A stretch of DNA of 64,000 nt from Vibrio neptunius (lineage in GTDB: Bacteria > Pseudomonadota > Gammaproteobacteria > Enterobacterales > Vibrionaceae): positions 1 to 64,000 of the forward strand of contig NZ_JXXU01000011.1 in NCBI RefSeq assembly GCF_000967495.1, read 5' to 3'. Under the pieces are notes generated by a model, which was not told where the DNA came from, ran no database searches, and saw only the letters and a program-made list of their open reading frames with translations. Made by a program: the position numbers and the translations under genes. Within the stretch, counting starts at the first letter, position 1, and each line of letters begins with the position of its first letter. Positions 9,521-18,774 of the stretch are shown in pieces.

Positions 9521-11044
9521 CTATGATTGAGACTCCATTTCCTGAATTTTTACTTTCCAAGTATCTGGGCCGATCTGGTGAGCATTAGCCCCCGTTGAAT
9601 CCACAGCAACCGTGACTGGCATATCTTCCACTTCGAATTCGTAAATCGCTTCCATGCCCAAGTCTTCAAACGCCACAACACGCGCTTTCTTGATGGCTTT
9701 TGCCACCAAGTAGGCAGCACCACCGACAGCCATTAGATAAACCGCTTTATGCTTTTTGATGGATTCCACGGTCGCTGGGCCACGCTCTGCTTTACCAATC
9801 ATGCCCATAATGCCTGTTTCTTCGAGCATCATGTCGGTGAATTTATCCATACGAGTTGAGGTCGTCGGGCCTGCTGGACCCACAGCCTCATCGCCCACAG
9901 CATCAACTGGGCCAACGTAGTAAATGAACTTGCCTTTAAGGTCAACGCCCGGTGGCAAACCTTCACCATTTTGCAGCATTGTCTGGATACGTTTATGCGC
10001 CGCATCACGCCCCGTCAAGATCTTTCCTGATAACAGTACCGTTTCGCCAGTCTTCCACTCTTCAACGTCTTTTTGCGTGACGTCATCAAGGTTGACACGA
10101 CGGGTATTGGCTCCTGCTTCCCAAGTGATATCTGGCCACTCTTCAAGCTTAGGTGGCGTCAAGTCCGCTGGACCTGAACCATCTAAGGTAAAATGCACGT
10201 GGCGCGTTGCAGCACAGTTGGGAATCAAACACACTGGCTTGGATGCCGCATGCGTCGGCGCTGTCTTGATTTTCACATCCACGACGGTGGTTAAACCACC
10301 TAGACCTTGAGCACCAATGCCCAGTTTGTTAACACGGTTGAAAATGTCGAGACGTAGCTCTTCTTCTGCGTTTTCAGGACCACGCTCAATCAACTCTTGA
10401 ATGTCGATGTGCTCCATCAGAGATTCTTTTGCCAGTACTGCTGCTTTTTCAGCTGTACCGCCAATACCTATGCCTAGCATTCCCGGAGGGCACCAACCCG
10501 CCCCCATTGTCGGCAGTGTTTTTTCAACCCATTCAGCCACATCATCAGACGGATTAAGCATGACCATCTTGGTCTTATTTTCAGAACCGCCGCCTTTGGC
10601 AGCGATTTGTATCTCAACCGTATTGCCCGGCACCATGTTGATGTGAACAACCGCAGGCGTGTTGTCCTTGGTATTGATTCGCTTACCTGCTGGGTCGAGC
10701 AAAACAGACGCTCGTAGAGGGTTATCAGGGTTTGTGTATGCCTGACGAACACCTTCATCGACCATTTGCTGAACCGTCATATCGGTAGAGTCCCACTGGA
10801 CTTCCATACCGATATTGACAAAGCAGGTAACGATGCCTGTGTCCTGACAGATTGGCCGGTGACCTTCTGCAGACATACGCGAGTTGATAAGAATCTGAGC
10901 AATCGCGTCTTTCGCCGCTTGGCTCTCTTCTTTGTGATAGGCTTCTTCAAGGGCTTGAACAAAGTCTAGAGGGTGATAGTAAGAAATATACTGAAGTGCA
11001 TCAGCGACACTGCTGATCACATCTTGCTTGCGAATTACCGTCAT
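9521..11044 (-). CDS. fumA: fumarate hydratase, class I (iron-sulfur)
   Basis: A 507-residue class I fumarase, converting fumarate to malate in the TCA cycle with an oxygen-sensitive [4Fe-4S] cluster. Likely cluster cysteines lie in GHRPICQDTGIV, in the AGWCPPGMLGIGIGGTAE loop and in IPNCAATRHVHF. The N-terminal and C-terminal domains are fused in one chain, as in FumA/FumB and unlike two-subunit archaeal forms. The ATG at 11042-11044 has GAGG upstream and gives the family N-terminus; the longer frame adds 25 unlikely residues. The gene diverges from pabB. A tartrate dehydratase is less likely given the length and fused domains. Confidence 0.93.
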   Translation of the reverse strand: MTVIRKQDVISSVADALQYISYYHPLDFVQALEEAYHKEESQAAKDAIAQILINSRMSAEGHRPICQDTGIVTCFVNIGMEVQWDSTDMTVQQMVDEGVRQAYTNPDNPLRASVLLDPAGKRINTKDNTPAVVHINMVPGNTVEIQIAAKGGGSENKTKMVMLNPSDDVAEWVEKTLPTMGAGWCPPGMLGIGIGGTAEKAAVLAKESLMEHIDIQELIERGPENAEEELRLDIFNRVNKLGIGAQGLGGLTTVVDVKIKTAPTHAASKPVCLIPNCAATRHVHFTLDGSGPADLTPPKLEEWPDITWEAGANTRRVNLDDVTQKDVEEWKTGETVLLSGKILTGRDAAHKRIQTMLQNGEGLPPGVDLKGKFIYYVGPVDAVGDEAVGPAGPTTSTRMDKFTDMMLEETGIMGMIGKAERGPATVESIKKHKAVYLMAVGGAAYLVAKAIKKARVVAFEDLGMEAIYEFEVEDMPVTVAVDSTGANAHQIGPDTWKVKIQEMESQS

Positions 11045-11248
11045 TGCATGCCTCGTTATAGTTATGCTTCCTTTAACACCGCCGTATAGACGCCAGTTTA
11101 TATTCTTGCTTTTAACCACAAGTTTAGAAGACTGACACCACCTTTTTATTATAAAACGTCACTGTAGCGGCGATAGTTGGCAATATGATACTCTTGGTTT
11201 CCCTCTCTTGCTATGCAGTGAACGATCTCTTTGTCACAAATTAAACAA

Positions 11249-12616
11249 ATGAATAACAGCACACTAAATTGCTTAGAAATCAAACCGATTAACTACCATC
11301 CAGAGCTTTCAAAACGTCTTTTTAGCCGAATTGAAGACAAACCGTGGTCGATGTTGTTACGTTCTGCATCCGATAACCACATAGATAGCCGATTTGATAT
11401 TTTAGTTGCTGATCCCATCGTTAAACTCACCACCTGTGGCGAATTAACGAAGATCGTTAACCCCGCTGGGCAATTTGAATCCGGTCAAGACCCTTTTACA
11501 CTCTTAGAGCAACAACAGAACCAATGGCTGCCCAACCAAGAATACAAAGGTGATTTGCCATTTATTGGTGGAGCACTAGGCTACTTTGCCTACGATTTAG
11601 GTCGCAGAGTAGAAAAACTTCCCAAAATGGCTGAGCGAGATCTCTCATCGCCAGATATGGCGGTAGGTATCTATGAGTGGGCAGTGGTGGTTGATCATAA
11701 AGAGAAACAAGCGTTCGTCGTCGGCGAGAACGTTGAACGTCATTATCATTGGCTCGAGTCGCAAACCAATCAAGGCTCGCAGGGCTTTTCTCTATGCAGT
11801 CCTTGGCAATCCAACATGTCAAAGCAAGCGTATCGCGATCGCTTTCATCAAGTCCAAGAGTATTTGCGCTCGGGAGACTGCTATCAGATTAACCTGGCTC
11901 AGAGGTTTAGTGCTCAATACTCAGGTAGTGAGTGGCATGCGTATCAGAAGCTCGAATCAGTCAATAAAGGGCCTTTTTCCGCCTTTGTCCGTACTGAATG
12001 CAGCGCAATCCTGAGTGTTTCACCTGAACGCTTTTTGCAAGTACACGACCGTCTAATTGAAACAAAGCCCATCAAAGGCACTCGGCCTAGGTATCAAGAC
12101 GCTGAATTAGATTCCGCTTCTGCAAAGGCACTGGCGATGGCAGAGAAAGATCAAGCGGAAAATCTGATGATCGTCGACTTGCTGAGAAATGATGTGGGAC
12201 GGGTTGCAAAACCTGGTTCAGTACATGTTCCCAAACTGTTCGATATTGAGAGTTTTCCAGCCGTGCATCACCTAGTGAGTACAATAAGAGCTGAGTTAGA
12301 TATTCAATACTCACCTGCAGATCTGCTGCGTGCTAGCTTTCCTGGGGGGTCAATCACAGGCGCTCCTAAAATTCGAGCCATGGAGATCATCGAAGAACTG
12401 GAGCCACATTGCCGCAGCGCCTACTGTGGTAGCATCGGCTACATAAGCCGCCATGGTTCGATGGATACGAGTATTACTATCCGAACACTGATCGCTGAGG
12501 GCCATCAAATTCATGTCTGGGCAGGTGGCGGCTTGGTCGCCGACAGTGACAGTGAAGCAGAATATCAAGAAACATTAGACAAGCTGTGCAGAATTCTGCC
12601 CGTGCTCGAGAATTAA
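11249..12616 (+). CDS. pabB: aminodeoxychorismate synthase component I
   Basis: A 455-residue chorismate-binding enzyme that makes 4-amino-4-deoxychorismate for folate, using ammonia from PabA. The catalytic block is ETKPIKGTRPR, where lysine replaces the alanine of the TrpE PIAGT motif, and this distinguishes PabB from anthranilate synthase. SFPGGSITGAPKIRAMEIIE and the CGSIGYIS segment complete the active site. No glutaminase domain is fused. The ATG at 11249 is preferred over an in-frame TTG at 11231, but neither has a good ribosome-binding site, so the start is uncertain. Its stop codon overlaps the stop of the convergent kinase gene. Confidence 0.92.
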   Translation: MNNSTLNCLEIKPINYHPELSKRLFSRIEDKPWSMLLRSASDNHIDSRFDILVADPIVKLTTCGELTKIVNPAGQFESGQDPFTLLEQQQNQWLPNQEYKGDLPFIGGALGYFAYDLGRRVEKLPKMAERDLSSPDMAVGIYEWAVVVDHKEKQAFVVGENVERHYHWLESQTNQGSQGFSLCSPWQSNMSKQAYRDRFHQVQEYLRSGDCYQINLAQRFSAQYSGSEWHAYQKLESVNKGPFSAFVRTECSAILSVSPERFLQVHDRLIETKPIKGTRPRYQDAELDSASAKALAMAEKDQAENLMIVDLLRNDVGRVAKPGSVHVPKLFDIESFPAVHHLVSTIRAELDIQYSPADLLRASFPGGSITGAPKIRAMEIIEELEPHCRSAYCGSIGYISRHGSMDTSITIRTLIAEGHQIHVWAGGGLVADSDSEAEYQETLDKLCRILPVLEN

Positions 12617-14304
12617 GCCCACTTTTCGAGCATGAGTTTTAGGTCTTTTGCCGTGTACGGTTTGGTTAAAATGTCATTCATGCCGCTTTGAATACATCTT
12701 TCACGCTCTTCCAGCGTTGTCCCAGCCGTTAAAGCTATGATAGGCAGTTCGAATTCTTGTTCACGTAAGTAACTGGTGGCTTCAAAACCGTCCATCTCTG
12801 GCATTCGACAATCCATAAAAATGAGATCATATCGGCTTCCAGATGCGGCTTTGATGGCTTCCACACCATTGTTAGCGATATCAGGCGTGATCGACAGCTT
12901 TTTCAACATTTGATTGATAATAACTTGATTCATGCGGATATCGTCCACCACCAAGATAGACAAATTTTCCAGCGGCTTTGTCGCCTTATTCTCCGTACTT
13001 TCACTCTGCAACGCTTGAGTGGCGACTTTAAGCGGAATAGATAGCTTAAACTCCGTGCCTACACCTTTTTGGCTGGTAAAACCGATTTCTCCTTTCATCA
13101 GATCGATGAGGTTTTTGCAGATTGCCAAACCCAAACCTGTTCCCTCAAAATGACGTTTAGCGGTTCTGTCGGCCTGCACAAAAGGATCAAAAAGAATCGC
13201 TTTTGCTTCTTCTGCTATACCTATGCCCGTATCTTTCACCATGACCTTAAGGTTATCTTCTAGCCAGAACACTTTGACTTGCACTGAGCCTGCTGAAGTA
13301 AACTTGATGGCATTGCCGACGAGGTTGATCAGAATCTGGCAAATCCGGTCAAAATCCCCTATCAAAAACTCTGGTACTTCTGGCGCCGAGTCAATTGAAA
13401 AATGAATCCCTTTGTCCTGTGCTCTATTCGCAAACACCCCATCGAGCATATTGGTCAGTTCTAGCCAAGCAAAAGTCGATGGAATTAGCTCCATCATACC
13501 TGCGCTCATTTTACTAAAATCAAGAATGTCATTGATGATATGCCTCAAGAAATCACCAGTATGAGAAAGGTTGGTTAGCAAGGTACGTTGCTCTTCATCC
13601 AACGAGGTATCCGACAATAATTCAGCGCTTCCTAGCAACCCATTTAGTGGTGTTCTTAACTCATGATTTATCATGGCGACAAACTCTTTGGTCGCCCTCT
13701 CTGATTCTTCTGCTCTGGCTCTCGCCTCTTGAGTATTGGTCAGCATAATTTGTCGGCTAATGGCGCTGCAAAGCAAATCCGCAACCAAACGCATTTGGCT
13801 AACGATAAATTCAGGTTCAATATCATGATCTTCGGTGAACACTGACAACTCACCCACCACCTGATGATCGACCTCTAATGGAAGAGAGAGCCTTTCTTCT
13901 TGCCAATATGCATAAGGCTTAATTCCATCTATTGTGTCTCGCTGTTGGTAACCAAAGTGGCTATCGTGAATCGTCGAGGCAATGCCAGGGTCGAGAAAAA
14001 GCCCAGACGCTGTCAACGCGGAAGAGGAATCAAGGCGTTCAAGCAGGTTGGACAGCAAGCCATCATCTAACGTGCGACTAAGGAAAGCTCGGCCGAAGTG
14101 GATCAGAATCTCGTTTATTTGCTCTTCAAAAGCCAGTTTGTGTAAATCTTTGTGCGTTTGCCTTTTCAGTTGGGTAAGCACCAACTTTAAGTGTTCATTC
14201 GCCTCATAAAGTTCGAGACTTTTCTGCTCTAGCAACAACTCCGCTTGCTTGCGTGCAGCAATTTCTCTGGCAATTTTCCGTTCCAGCGCAGACTGATTAC
14301 TCAT
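12613..14304 (-). CDS. hybrid sensor histidine kinase/response regulator, H-NOX partner (HqsK-like)
   Basis: A 563-residue cytoplasmic hybrid kinase. An N-terminal coiled coil and GAF-like region (1-200) lacks membrane segments. The phosphoacceptor motif [10 protein letters not shown] is near His214. The ATPase has an N box (NLVGNAIKF) and G boxes (DTGIGI, GTGLGL). A C-terminal receiver domain (ILVVDD... and phospho-Asp near 496 in [13 protein letters not shown]) completes it. The gene starts four bases after the H-NOX stop, as in NO-sensing H-NOX/kinase operons. In V. harveyi the corresponding kinase (HqsK) feeds LuxU in quorum sensing; the same output here is inference from architecture and context. 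It ends convergently, overlapping the pabB stop. Confidence 0.92.
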   Translation of the reverse strand: MSNQSALERKIAREIAARKQAELLLEQKSLELYEANEHLKLVLTQLKRQTHKDLHKLAFEEQINEILIHFGRAFLSRTLDDGLLSNLLERLDSSSALTASGLFLDPGIASTIHDSHFGYQQRDTIDGIKPYAYWQEERLSLPLEVDHQVVGELSVFTEDHDIEPEFIVSQMRLVADLLCSAISRQIMLTNTQEARARAEESERATKEFVAMINHELRTPLNGLLGSAELLSDTSLDEEQRTLLTNLSHTGDFLRHIINDILDFSKMSAGMMELIPSTFAWLELTNMLDGVFANRAQDKGIHFSIDSAPEVPEFLIGDFDRICQILINLVGNAIKFTSAGSVQVKVFWLEDNLKVMVKDTGIGIAEEAKAILFDPFVQADRTAKRHFEGTGLGLAICKNLIDLMKGEIGFTSQKGVGTEFKLSIPLKVATQALQSESTENKATKPLENLSILVVDDIRMNQVIINQMLKKLSITPDIANNGVEAIKAASGSRYDLIFMDCRMPEMDGFEATSYLREQEFELPIIALTAGTTLEERERCIQSGMNDILTKPYTAKDLKLMLEKWA

Positions 14305-14308
14305 TCAT

Positions 14309-14851
14309 TTACCCTACGACTGCTACCTTGAACCTAACATCATTGCCGCTTTTATGATTGTTTTCCATCTCAATGTTAAGCGATTCATTAAAATGCTGAG
14401 CACACCCTTCAATCAAACCCAAGCAGACATGGGACATACAGCGGGCGCTTTTGTAATCAAAGACCATTTCTGTTTCGGTTTCAGAGATAAATTCAAAGCG
14501 TGGAGGATTGGCTTGTTGATACAGTTTTTTCACTTCGATGTGGATATAATCTTCAACCAAACGAATAAACTGAAGTGAGTTTTTACACCCTTGTAAGCTA
14601 CTTCGTTCAGGCAAAGACTGATAGAGGTTTTCAAACACAGATTGGCCAAAAACACGCTGCAATTCTTCGGCAGAAATACCCGTTTGTTTGCTTAACTGAA
14701 CGATAAGCTTTACCAAGTCTCTGTGATCATAGCTGCCGACTGAGGTGTAGACACCTTCATCGCCTGCATCAGAAAGAAGTTTATCAAGAGCATCGAGGCC
14801 AAACTTCTCTTCAACTAAGTCCATAAATTCTGTAAAGATAAGTCCTTTCAT
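14309..14851 (-). CDS. hnoX: H-NOX haem nitric-oxide sensor protein
   Basis: A 180-residue H-NOX (HNOB) protein starting MKGLIFTEFMDLVEEKFG, the canonical N-terminus. The proximal haem ligand is His104 (DYIHIEVKKLY). Pro117 sits in the haem-distorting position, and Tyr133-Ser135-Arg137 (YKSAR) form the propionate-binding YxSxR motif. NO binding to the haem inhibits the partner kinase in known systems. The ATG at 14849-14851 has AAGGA upstream; a frame 12 codons longer is less likely. It is the first gene of a two-gene operon with the hybrid kinase. No distal-pocket tyrosine of the oxygen-binding type is evident, which favours NO over O2 sensing. Confidence 0.94.
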   Translation of the reverse strand: MKGLIFTEFMDLVEEKFGLDALDKLLSDAGDEGVYTSVGSYDHRDLVKLIVQLSKQTGISAEELQRVFGQSVFENLYQSLPERSSLQGCKNSLQFIRLVEDYIHIEVKKLYQQANPPRFEFISETETEMVFDYKSARCMSHVCLGLIEGCAQHFNESLNIEMENNHKSGNDVRFKVAVVG

Positions 14852-14934
14852 ATATTGAGCTATCCTTAGTATATGGTGGTCTCTCAAGCATGAGTCATAA
14901 AGTATAGTTTTTCAAATAAGCATTCGGAGCTAAC

Positions 14935-15543
14935 GTGTTGTCAGAACTCAATAAAAACCTATTAATTCAAAAGTTCCAGTTACAGCAAACCGTCGATTAT
15001 CACCATGAAGCTTTGAAACGAGTTGCACACATTCATCATGAATCATTACGTAAAGCCTCAGTACTTATAGGGTTTGTAGAAAGGGGGAACGGGCTAAATA
15101 TCATTTTCACCAAACGCGCAAAGCACCTAAAACATCACCCCGGGCAAGTCAGTTTTCCCGGTGGTAAATATGAAGATTGGGACCACTCATTGGCGGATAC
15201 TGCATTAAGAGAGACTTACGAAGAAATTGGTATCAAACACCGACAAATTGCCATTTTTGGCCAGATGCCAGAACTCATCACCATCAGTAAGTTTACGGTG
15301 ACCCCCTTTCTCGCCTTCGTATCCCCTGATTACCAAGCAAACATTGACGCCAATGAAGTGGACGAAGTGTTCGAAGTACCCGCTGAAATCGTGCTCGACA
15401 AACGTCACTTGCATAGCGAACGCTTCCAGTTTCGTAACCATTCACACCGTGTGTTTGGCCTGTCCTACGAAAAGCACTTTATTTGGGGGATGACAGCACA
15501 AATTATCCACGCCATGCAAAACCATATCATGCCGCAACATTAA
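14935..15543 (+). CDS. CoA pyrophosphatase, Nudix hydrolase (NudL-like)
   Basis: A 202-residue Nudix hydrolase. The CoA-pyrophosphatase signature LKHHPGQVSFPGG (65-77) runs into the Nudix box ending RETYEEIGI (92-100), which is the pattern of the NudL/YeaB group hydrolysing CoA and its oxidised derivatives to 3',5'-ADP and 4'-phosphopantetheine. The start is GTG at 14935 with GGAG six bases upstream. It diverges from the H-NOX operon and precedes the serine transporter with a 290-base gap. The substrate class is well supported by the motif but not proven. Confidence 0.88.
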   Translation: MLSELNKNLLIQKFQLQQTVDYHHEALKRVAHIHHESLRKASVLIGFVERGNGLNIIFTKRAKHLKHHPGQVSFPGGKYEDWDHSLADTALRETYEEIGIKHRQIAIFGQMPELITISKFTVTPFLAFVSPDYQANIDANEVDEVFEVPAEIVLDKRHLHSERFQFRNHSHRVFGLSYEKHFIWGMTAQIIHAMQNHIMPQH

Positions 15544-15833
15544 CATTTATTGGTATTGTTCGACGTTTAATCACATTAGTTAAACTATTCATCAATAAGG
15601 CAAACGTTTTCTCGCGACATACATAAAACAAATTTGCAACAAGATTAGTTTTTCTAATGCATTGGATTAGCATAAATCACTAGTAGCACATCATTTTCGT
15701 GAGCAAAAACCTGTTTTTGACATATCATATTATGACTCGCATCAATTCATGATTTAGATCTATTTTTCGTGCAAGATTTTTATGCAAAATTGCACCCGAC
15801 TTATTTCCTGTTCCCAAAAATGAGTATCACAAA

Positions 15834-17087
15834 ATGAATGCTACAAAATCAGCGGTTTCGACCGCACAATCGTCTAGTAAGTTTTCTTACAAAGACTTCA
15901 CCTGGTGCCTGTCACTTTTCGGTACTGCGGTAGGTGCTGGCGTACTATTTCTACCAATTAAAGCGGGAGCTGGTGGTTTCTGGCCATTAGTAATCCTTGC
16001 TCTCATCGCAGCACCAATGACTTGGTTCGCTCACAAATCCCTTGCTCGCTTCGTTCTCTCTGCGAAAAACCCTCAAGCTGATATCACTGATACAGTGGAA
16101 GAACACTTCGGTAAAAATGGCGCAAACCTTATCACTTTCGCTTACTTCTTCGCTATTTACCCTATTGTTCTTATCTATGGTGTTGGCATTACAAACACAG
16201 TAGATTCTTTCCTAGTAAACCAAATGGGCATGGAATCCATACCTCGCTGGTTGCTGTCTGGGGCACTTATTGCTGCTATGACCGCTGGCGTAGTATTTGG
16301 TAAAGAGCTCATGCTGAAAGCGACCTCTGCCATGGTTTACCCATTGGTATTGGTTCTACTGGCACTCTCTGTCTATCTGATTCCAGATTGGAATAGCTCT
16401 ATGGTGGAAGTCGCACCTGACTGGTCTGCCCTTCCTTCTGTCGTATGGCTAGCAATTCCGATCATCGTATTCTCTTTCAACCACAGCCCAATTATTTCTC
16501 AGTTCACTAAAGAACAACGCCGTGTATACGGAGAAGGTGCAGTAAAGAAAACCGATACGATTACTGGCGGCGCGGCAATGATGCTGATGGGCTTCGTGAT
16601 GTTCTTTGTATTTTCTGTTGTGCTGTCTCTTTCACCAGAAGAGCTTGCCATGGCGCAAGAGCAAAACATCTCGGTATTGTCTTACCTAGCGAACGTTCAC
16701 GAGTCACCTCTGATCTCTTACATGGGCCCTCTAGTCGCGTTTGCGGCGATTACATCGAGCTACTTTGGTCACTTCCTAGGTGCTCATGAAGGTATGGTTG
16801 GTCTGATCAAATCTCGCTCTTCAGTACCCGTGGATCAGATTGAAAAATTCTCTTTAGTATTTATCGTTATCACCACTTGGATTGTGGCTATTGCTAACCC
16901 TAGCATCCTAGGCATGATTGAAACCATGGGCGCGCCTATGATTGCAGCAATCTTATTCCTAATGCCTGTTATTGCCATGCAACTCGTGCCAGCAATGGCG
17001 AAGTACAAAACTTCTGCGCCTGTTCAGATTTTCACAACAATCTGTGGTCTTGCGGCAATTAGTTCTGTAATCTACGGAGCACTTTAA
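15834..17087 (+). CDS. sdaC: serine transporter, HAAAP family
   Basis: A 417-residue polytopic permease with about eleven membrane segments. Helix 1 carries LFGTAVGAGVLFLPIKAGAGG, the glycine-rich substrate-binding turn of the hydroxy/aromatic amino acid permease (HAAAP) family. It resembles SdaC, a proton/serine symporter of the inner membrane. The next gene encodes serine deaminase, so the pair imports and degrades serine. A terminator hairpin lies between the two genes, so sdaC may be expressed above sdaA. The 290 bases upstream are AT-rich and hold the promoter; I could not identify a clear regulator site. Confidence 0.93.
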   Translation: MNATKSAVSTAQSSSKFSYKDFTWCLSLFGTAVGAGVLFLPIKAGAGGFWPLVILALIAAPMTWFAHKSLARFVLSAKNPQADITDTVEEHFGKNGANLITFAYFFAIYPIVLIYGVGITNTVDSFLVNQMGMESIPRWLLSGALIAAMTAGVVFGKELMLKATSAMVYPLVLVLLALSVYLIPDWNSSMVEVAPDWSALPSVVWLAIPIIVFSFNHSPIISQFTKEQRRVYGEGAVKKTDTITGGAAMMLMGFVMFFVFSVVLSLSPEELAMAQEQNISVLSYLANVHESPLISYMGPLVAFAAITSSYFGHFLGAHEGMVGLIKSRSSVPVDQIEKFSLVFIVITTWIVAIANPSILGMIETMGAPMIAAILFLMPVIAMQLVPAMAKYKTSAPVQIFTTICGLAAISSVIYGAL

Positions 17088-17136
17088 TCACGCTAGTGAA
17101 TTAAGTGGTTAAATAAAAAATATAACGATAATAATA

Positions 17137-17170
17137 AGCCTCCCGCTCCCCGTTGGGAGGCTTTGTTTTG
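17137..17170 (+). terminator. intergenic terminator between sdaC and sdaA
   Basis: An 8-bp GC-rich stem (AGCCTCCC/GGGAGGCT) with a ten-base loop, then TTGTTTTG. It lies immediately before sdaA, whose start is 20 bases after the stem, so it could act as a partial terminator or attenuator in a sdaC-sdaA transcript. Confidence 0.8.
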
Positions 17171-17181
17171 AGGAAATCGAT

Positions 17182-18543
17182 ATGATTAGTGTTTTTGACA
17201 TCTATAAAATCGGTGTTGGTCCTTCAAGTTCACACACTGTAGGCCCAATGAAAGCGGGTAAAGAATTTATTGATGATTTACGTTCAATGGGAAAATTGCG
17301 CGACATCACTAAAATCACCGTTGACGTTTATGGATCGCTATCACTGACAGGGAAAGGTCACCACACCGATATCGCCATCATCATGGGTCTTGCAGGCAAT
17401 ACCCCTGAGAAAGTAGATATTGACTCTATTCCGGGTTTTATCGCTCGCGTAGAGGAAACGGAACGACTTCCTGTTGGCATGCACTGTCATACAGTATCCT
17501 TCCCGAAAGAAGGTGGAATGAACTTCCATAAAACTAACCTTGAGTTGCACGAAAATGGTATGCAGATCCATGCATGGATCGAGAACGAGAAGGTCTACTC
17601 AAAAACCTATTACTCGATCGGAGGGGGATTCATCGTCGATGAAGAGAACTTCGGCAAGGAGCAAGCAAACCCGGTTAAAGCACCTTATGAGTTCACCACG
17701 GCAGAAGAGCTGGTCAACCAATGTAAAGAAAGTGGTCTTTCCATCAGCACGCTTGTGATGAAAAACCAAGCTGCTCTTCACTCTGAGGAAGAATCTCGCA
17801 CTTACTTCGCTAAGATCTGGAAAACCATGCGTGAGTGTATGGATCGCGGTATGAATACAGAAGGTATATTACCAGGTCCACTGCGTGTACCTCGTCGTGC
17901 TGCGGCTCTTCGCCAACAATTGATGACTTCGGAAAAAACGACTAACGATCCAATGGCTGTCGTCGATTGGGTCAACATGTTTGCTTTTGCAGTCAATGAA
18001 GAAAATGCTGCTGGTGGCCGAGTTGTAACGGCACCAACCAATGGTGCGTGTGGCATTATCCCTGCGGTATTAGCATACTACGACAAGTTTATTCAGACTG
18101 TTACTGAGAAAGATTACATCCGCTACTTTGCGGCTTCTGGCGCAATAGGTGGCCTATATAAACGTAACGCCTCAATTTCTGGTGCGGAAGTCGGTTGTCA
18201 GGGCGAAGTCGGTGTAGCATGCTCAATGGCAGCGGCTGGTCTTGCGGAACTAATGGGTGGAAGCCCAGAGCAAGTTTGTATGGCTGCGGAAATCGCTATG
18301 GAACACAACTTAGGTCTCACCTGTGATCCTGTCGCTGGTCAGGTGCAGGTTCCATGTATCGAGCGTAACGGTATTGCCGCCGTAAAATCGATCAACTCAT
18401 CTCGTATGGCTCTGCGTCGTTCATCAGCCCCTACGGTGTCTCTGGACAAGGTTATTGAAACCATGCTAGAAACCGGTAAAGACATGAACGCCAAGTACCG
18501 CGAAACATCTCAAGGTGGTCTTGCAGTAAAAGTTATCTGCTAA
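17182..18543 (+). CDS. sdaA: L-serine ammonia-lyase (serine deaminase)
   Basis: A 453-residue single-chain, iron-sulfur L-serine dehydratase, matching the E. coli SdaA/SdaB length. It converts serine to pyruvate and ammonia. The N-terminus ISVFDIYKIGVGPSSSHTVG is diagnostic. The C-terminal catalytic half has APTNGACGIIPAVLAYY, EVGCQGEVGVACSMAAAG and LGLTCDPVAGQVQVPCIERN, which supply the cluster cysteines. GAGG is just upstream of the ATG. It works with SdaC upstream and has its own terminator downstream. Confidence 0.96.
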   Translation: MISVFDIYKIGVGPSSSHTVGPMKAGKEFIDDLRSMGKLRDITKITVDVYGSLSLTGKGHHTDIAIIMGLAGNTPEKVDIDSIPGFIARVEETERLPVGMHCHTVSFPKEGGMNFHKTNLELHENGMQIHAWIENEKVYSKTYYSIGGGFIVDEENFGKEQANPVKAPYEFTTAEELVNQCKESGLSISTLVMKNQAALHSEEESRTYFAKIWKTMRECMDRGMNTEGILPGPLRVPRRAAALRQQLMTSEKTTNDPMAVVDWVNMFAFAVNEENAAGGRVVTAPTNGACGIIPAVLAYYDKFIQTVTEKDYIRYFAASGAIGGLYKRNASISGAEVGCQGEVGVACSMAAAGLAELMGGSPEQVCMAAEIAMEHNLGLTCDPVAGQVQVPCIERNGIAAVKSINSSRMALRRSSAPTVSLDKVIETMLETGKDMNAKYRETSQGGLAVKVIC

Positions 18544-18564
18544 TGCCACACTCTACCTCTCTTC

Positions 18565-18590
18565 AAAGCCCGTTTTAACGGGCTTTTTTA
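18565..18590 (+). terminator. intrinsic terminator after sdaA
   Basis: A perfect stem (AAAGCCCGTT/AACGGGCTTT) with a two-base spacer followed by a T tract, 21 bases after the sdaA stop. Confidence 0.9.
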
Positions 18591-18774
18591 TTGCCAGTCC
18601 ACTTTTTCTTACTGTTAGCTTCAATCTACTCGCATTTCTATCATCTAAGTTATAAAAAAAACTAAATCGGACACTATATCCTCACACTTAGGATATGCTC
18701 GCAATGTATCACATCTAACTTGTCTCATTATTGATAGTTTCCCGCTACATTTAATCCCAGGAGCGCCTTCACAA

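Noticed and set aside
9924-10310. 128-codon open frame on the plus strand
   Set aside because: Lies fully antisense to fumarase, whose protein is strongly conserved; the frame has no family features or ribosome-binding site.
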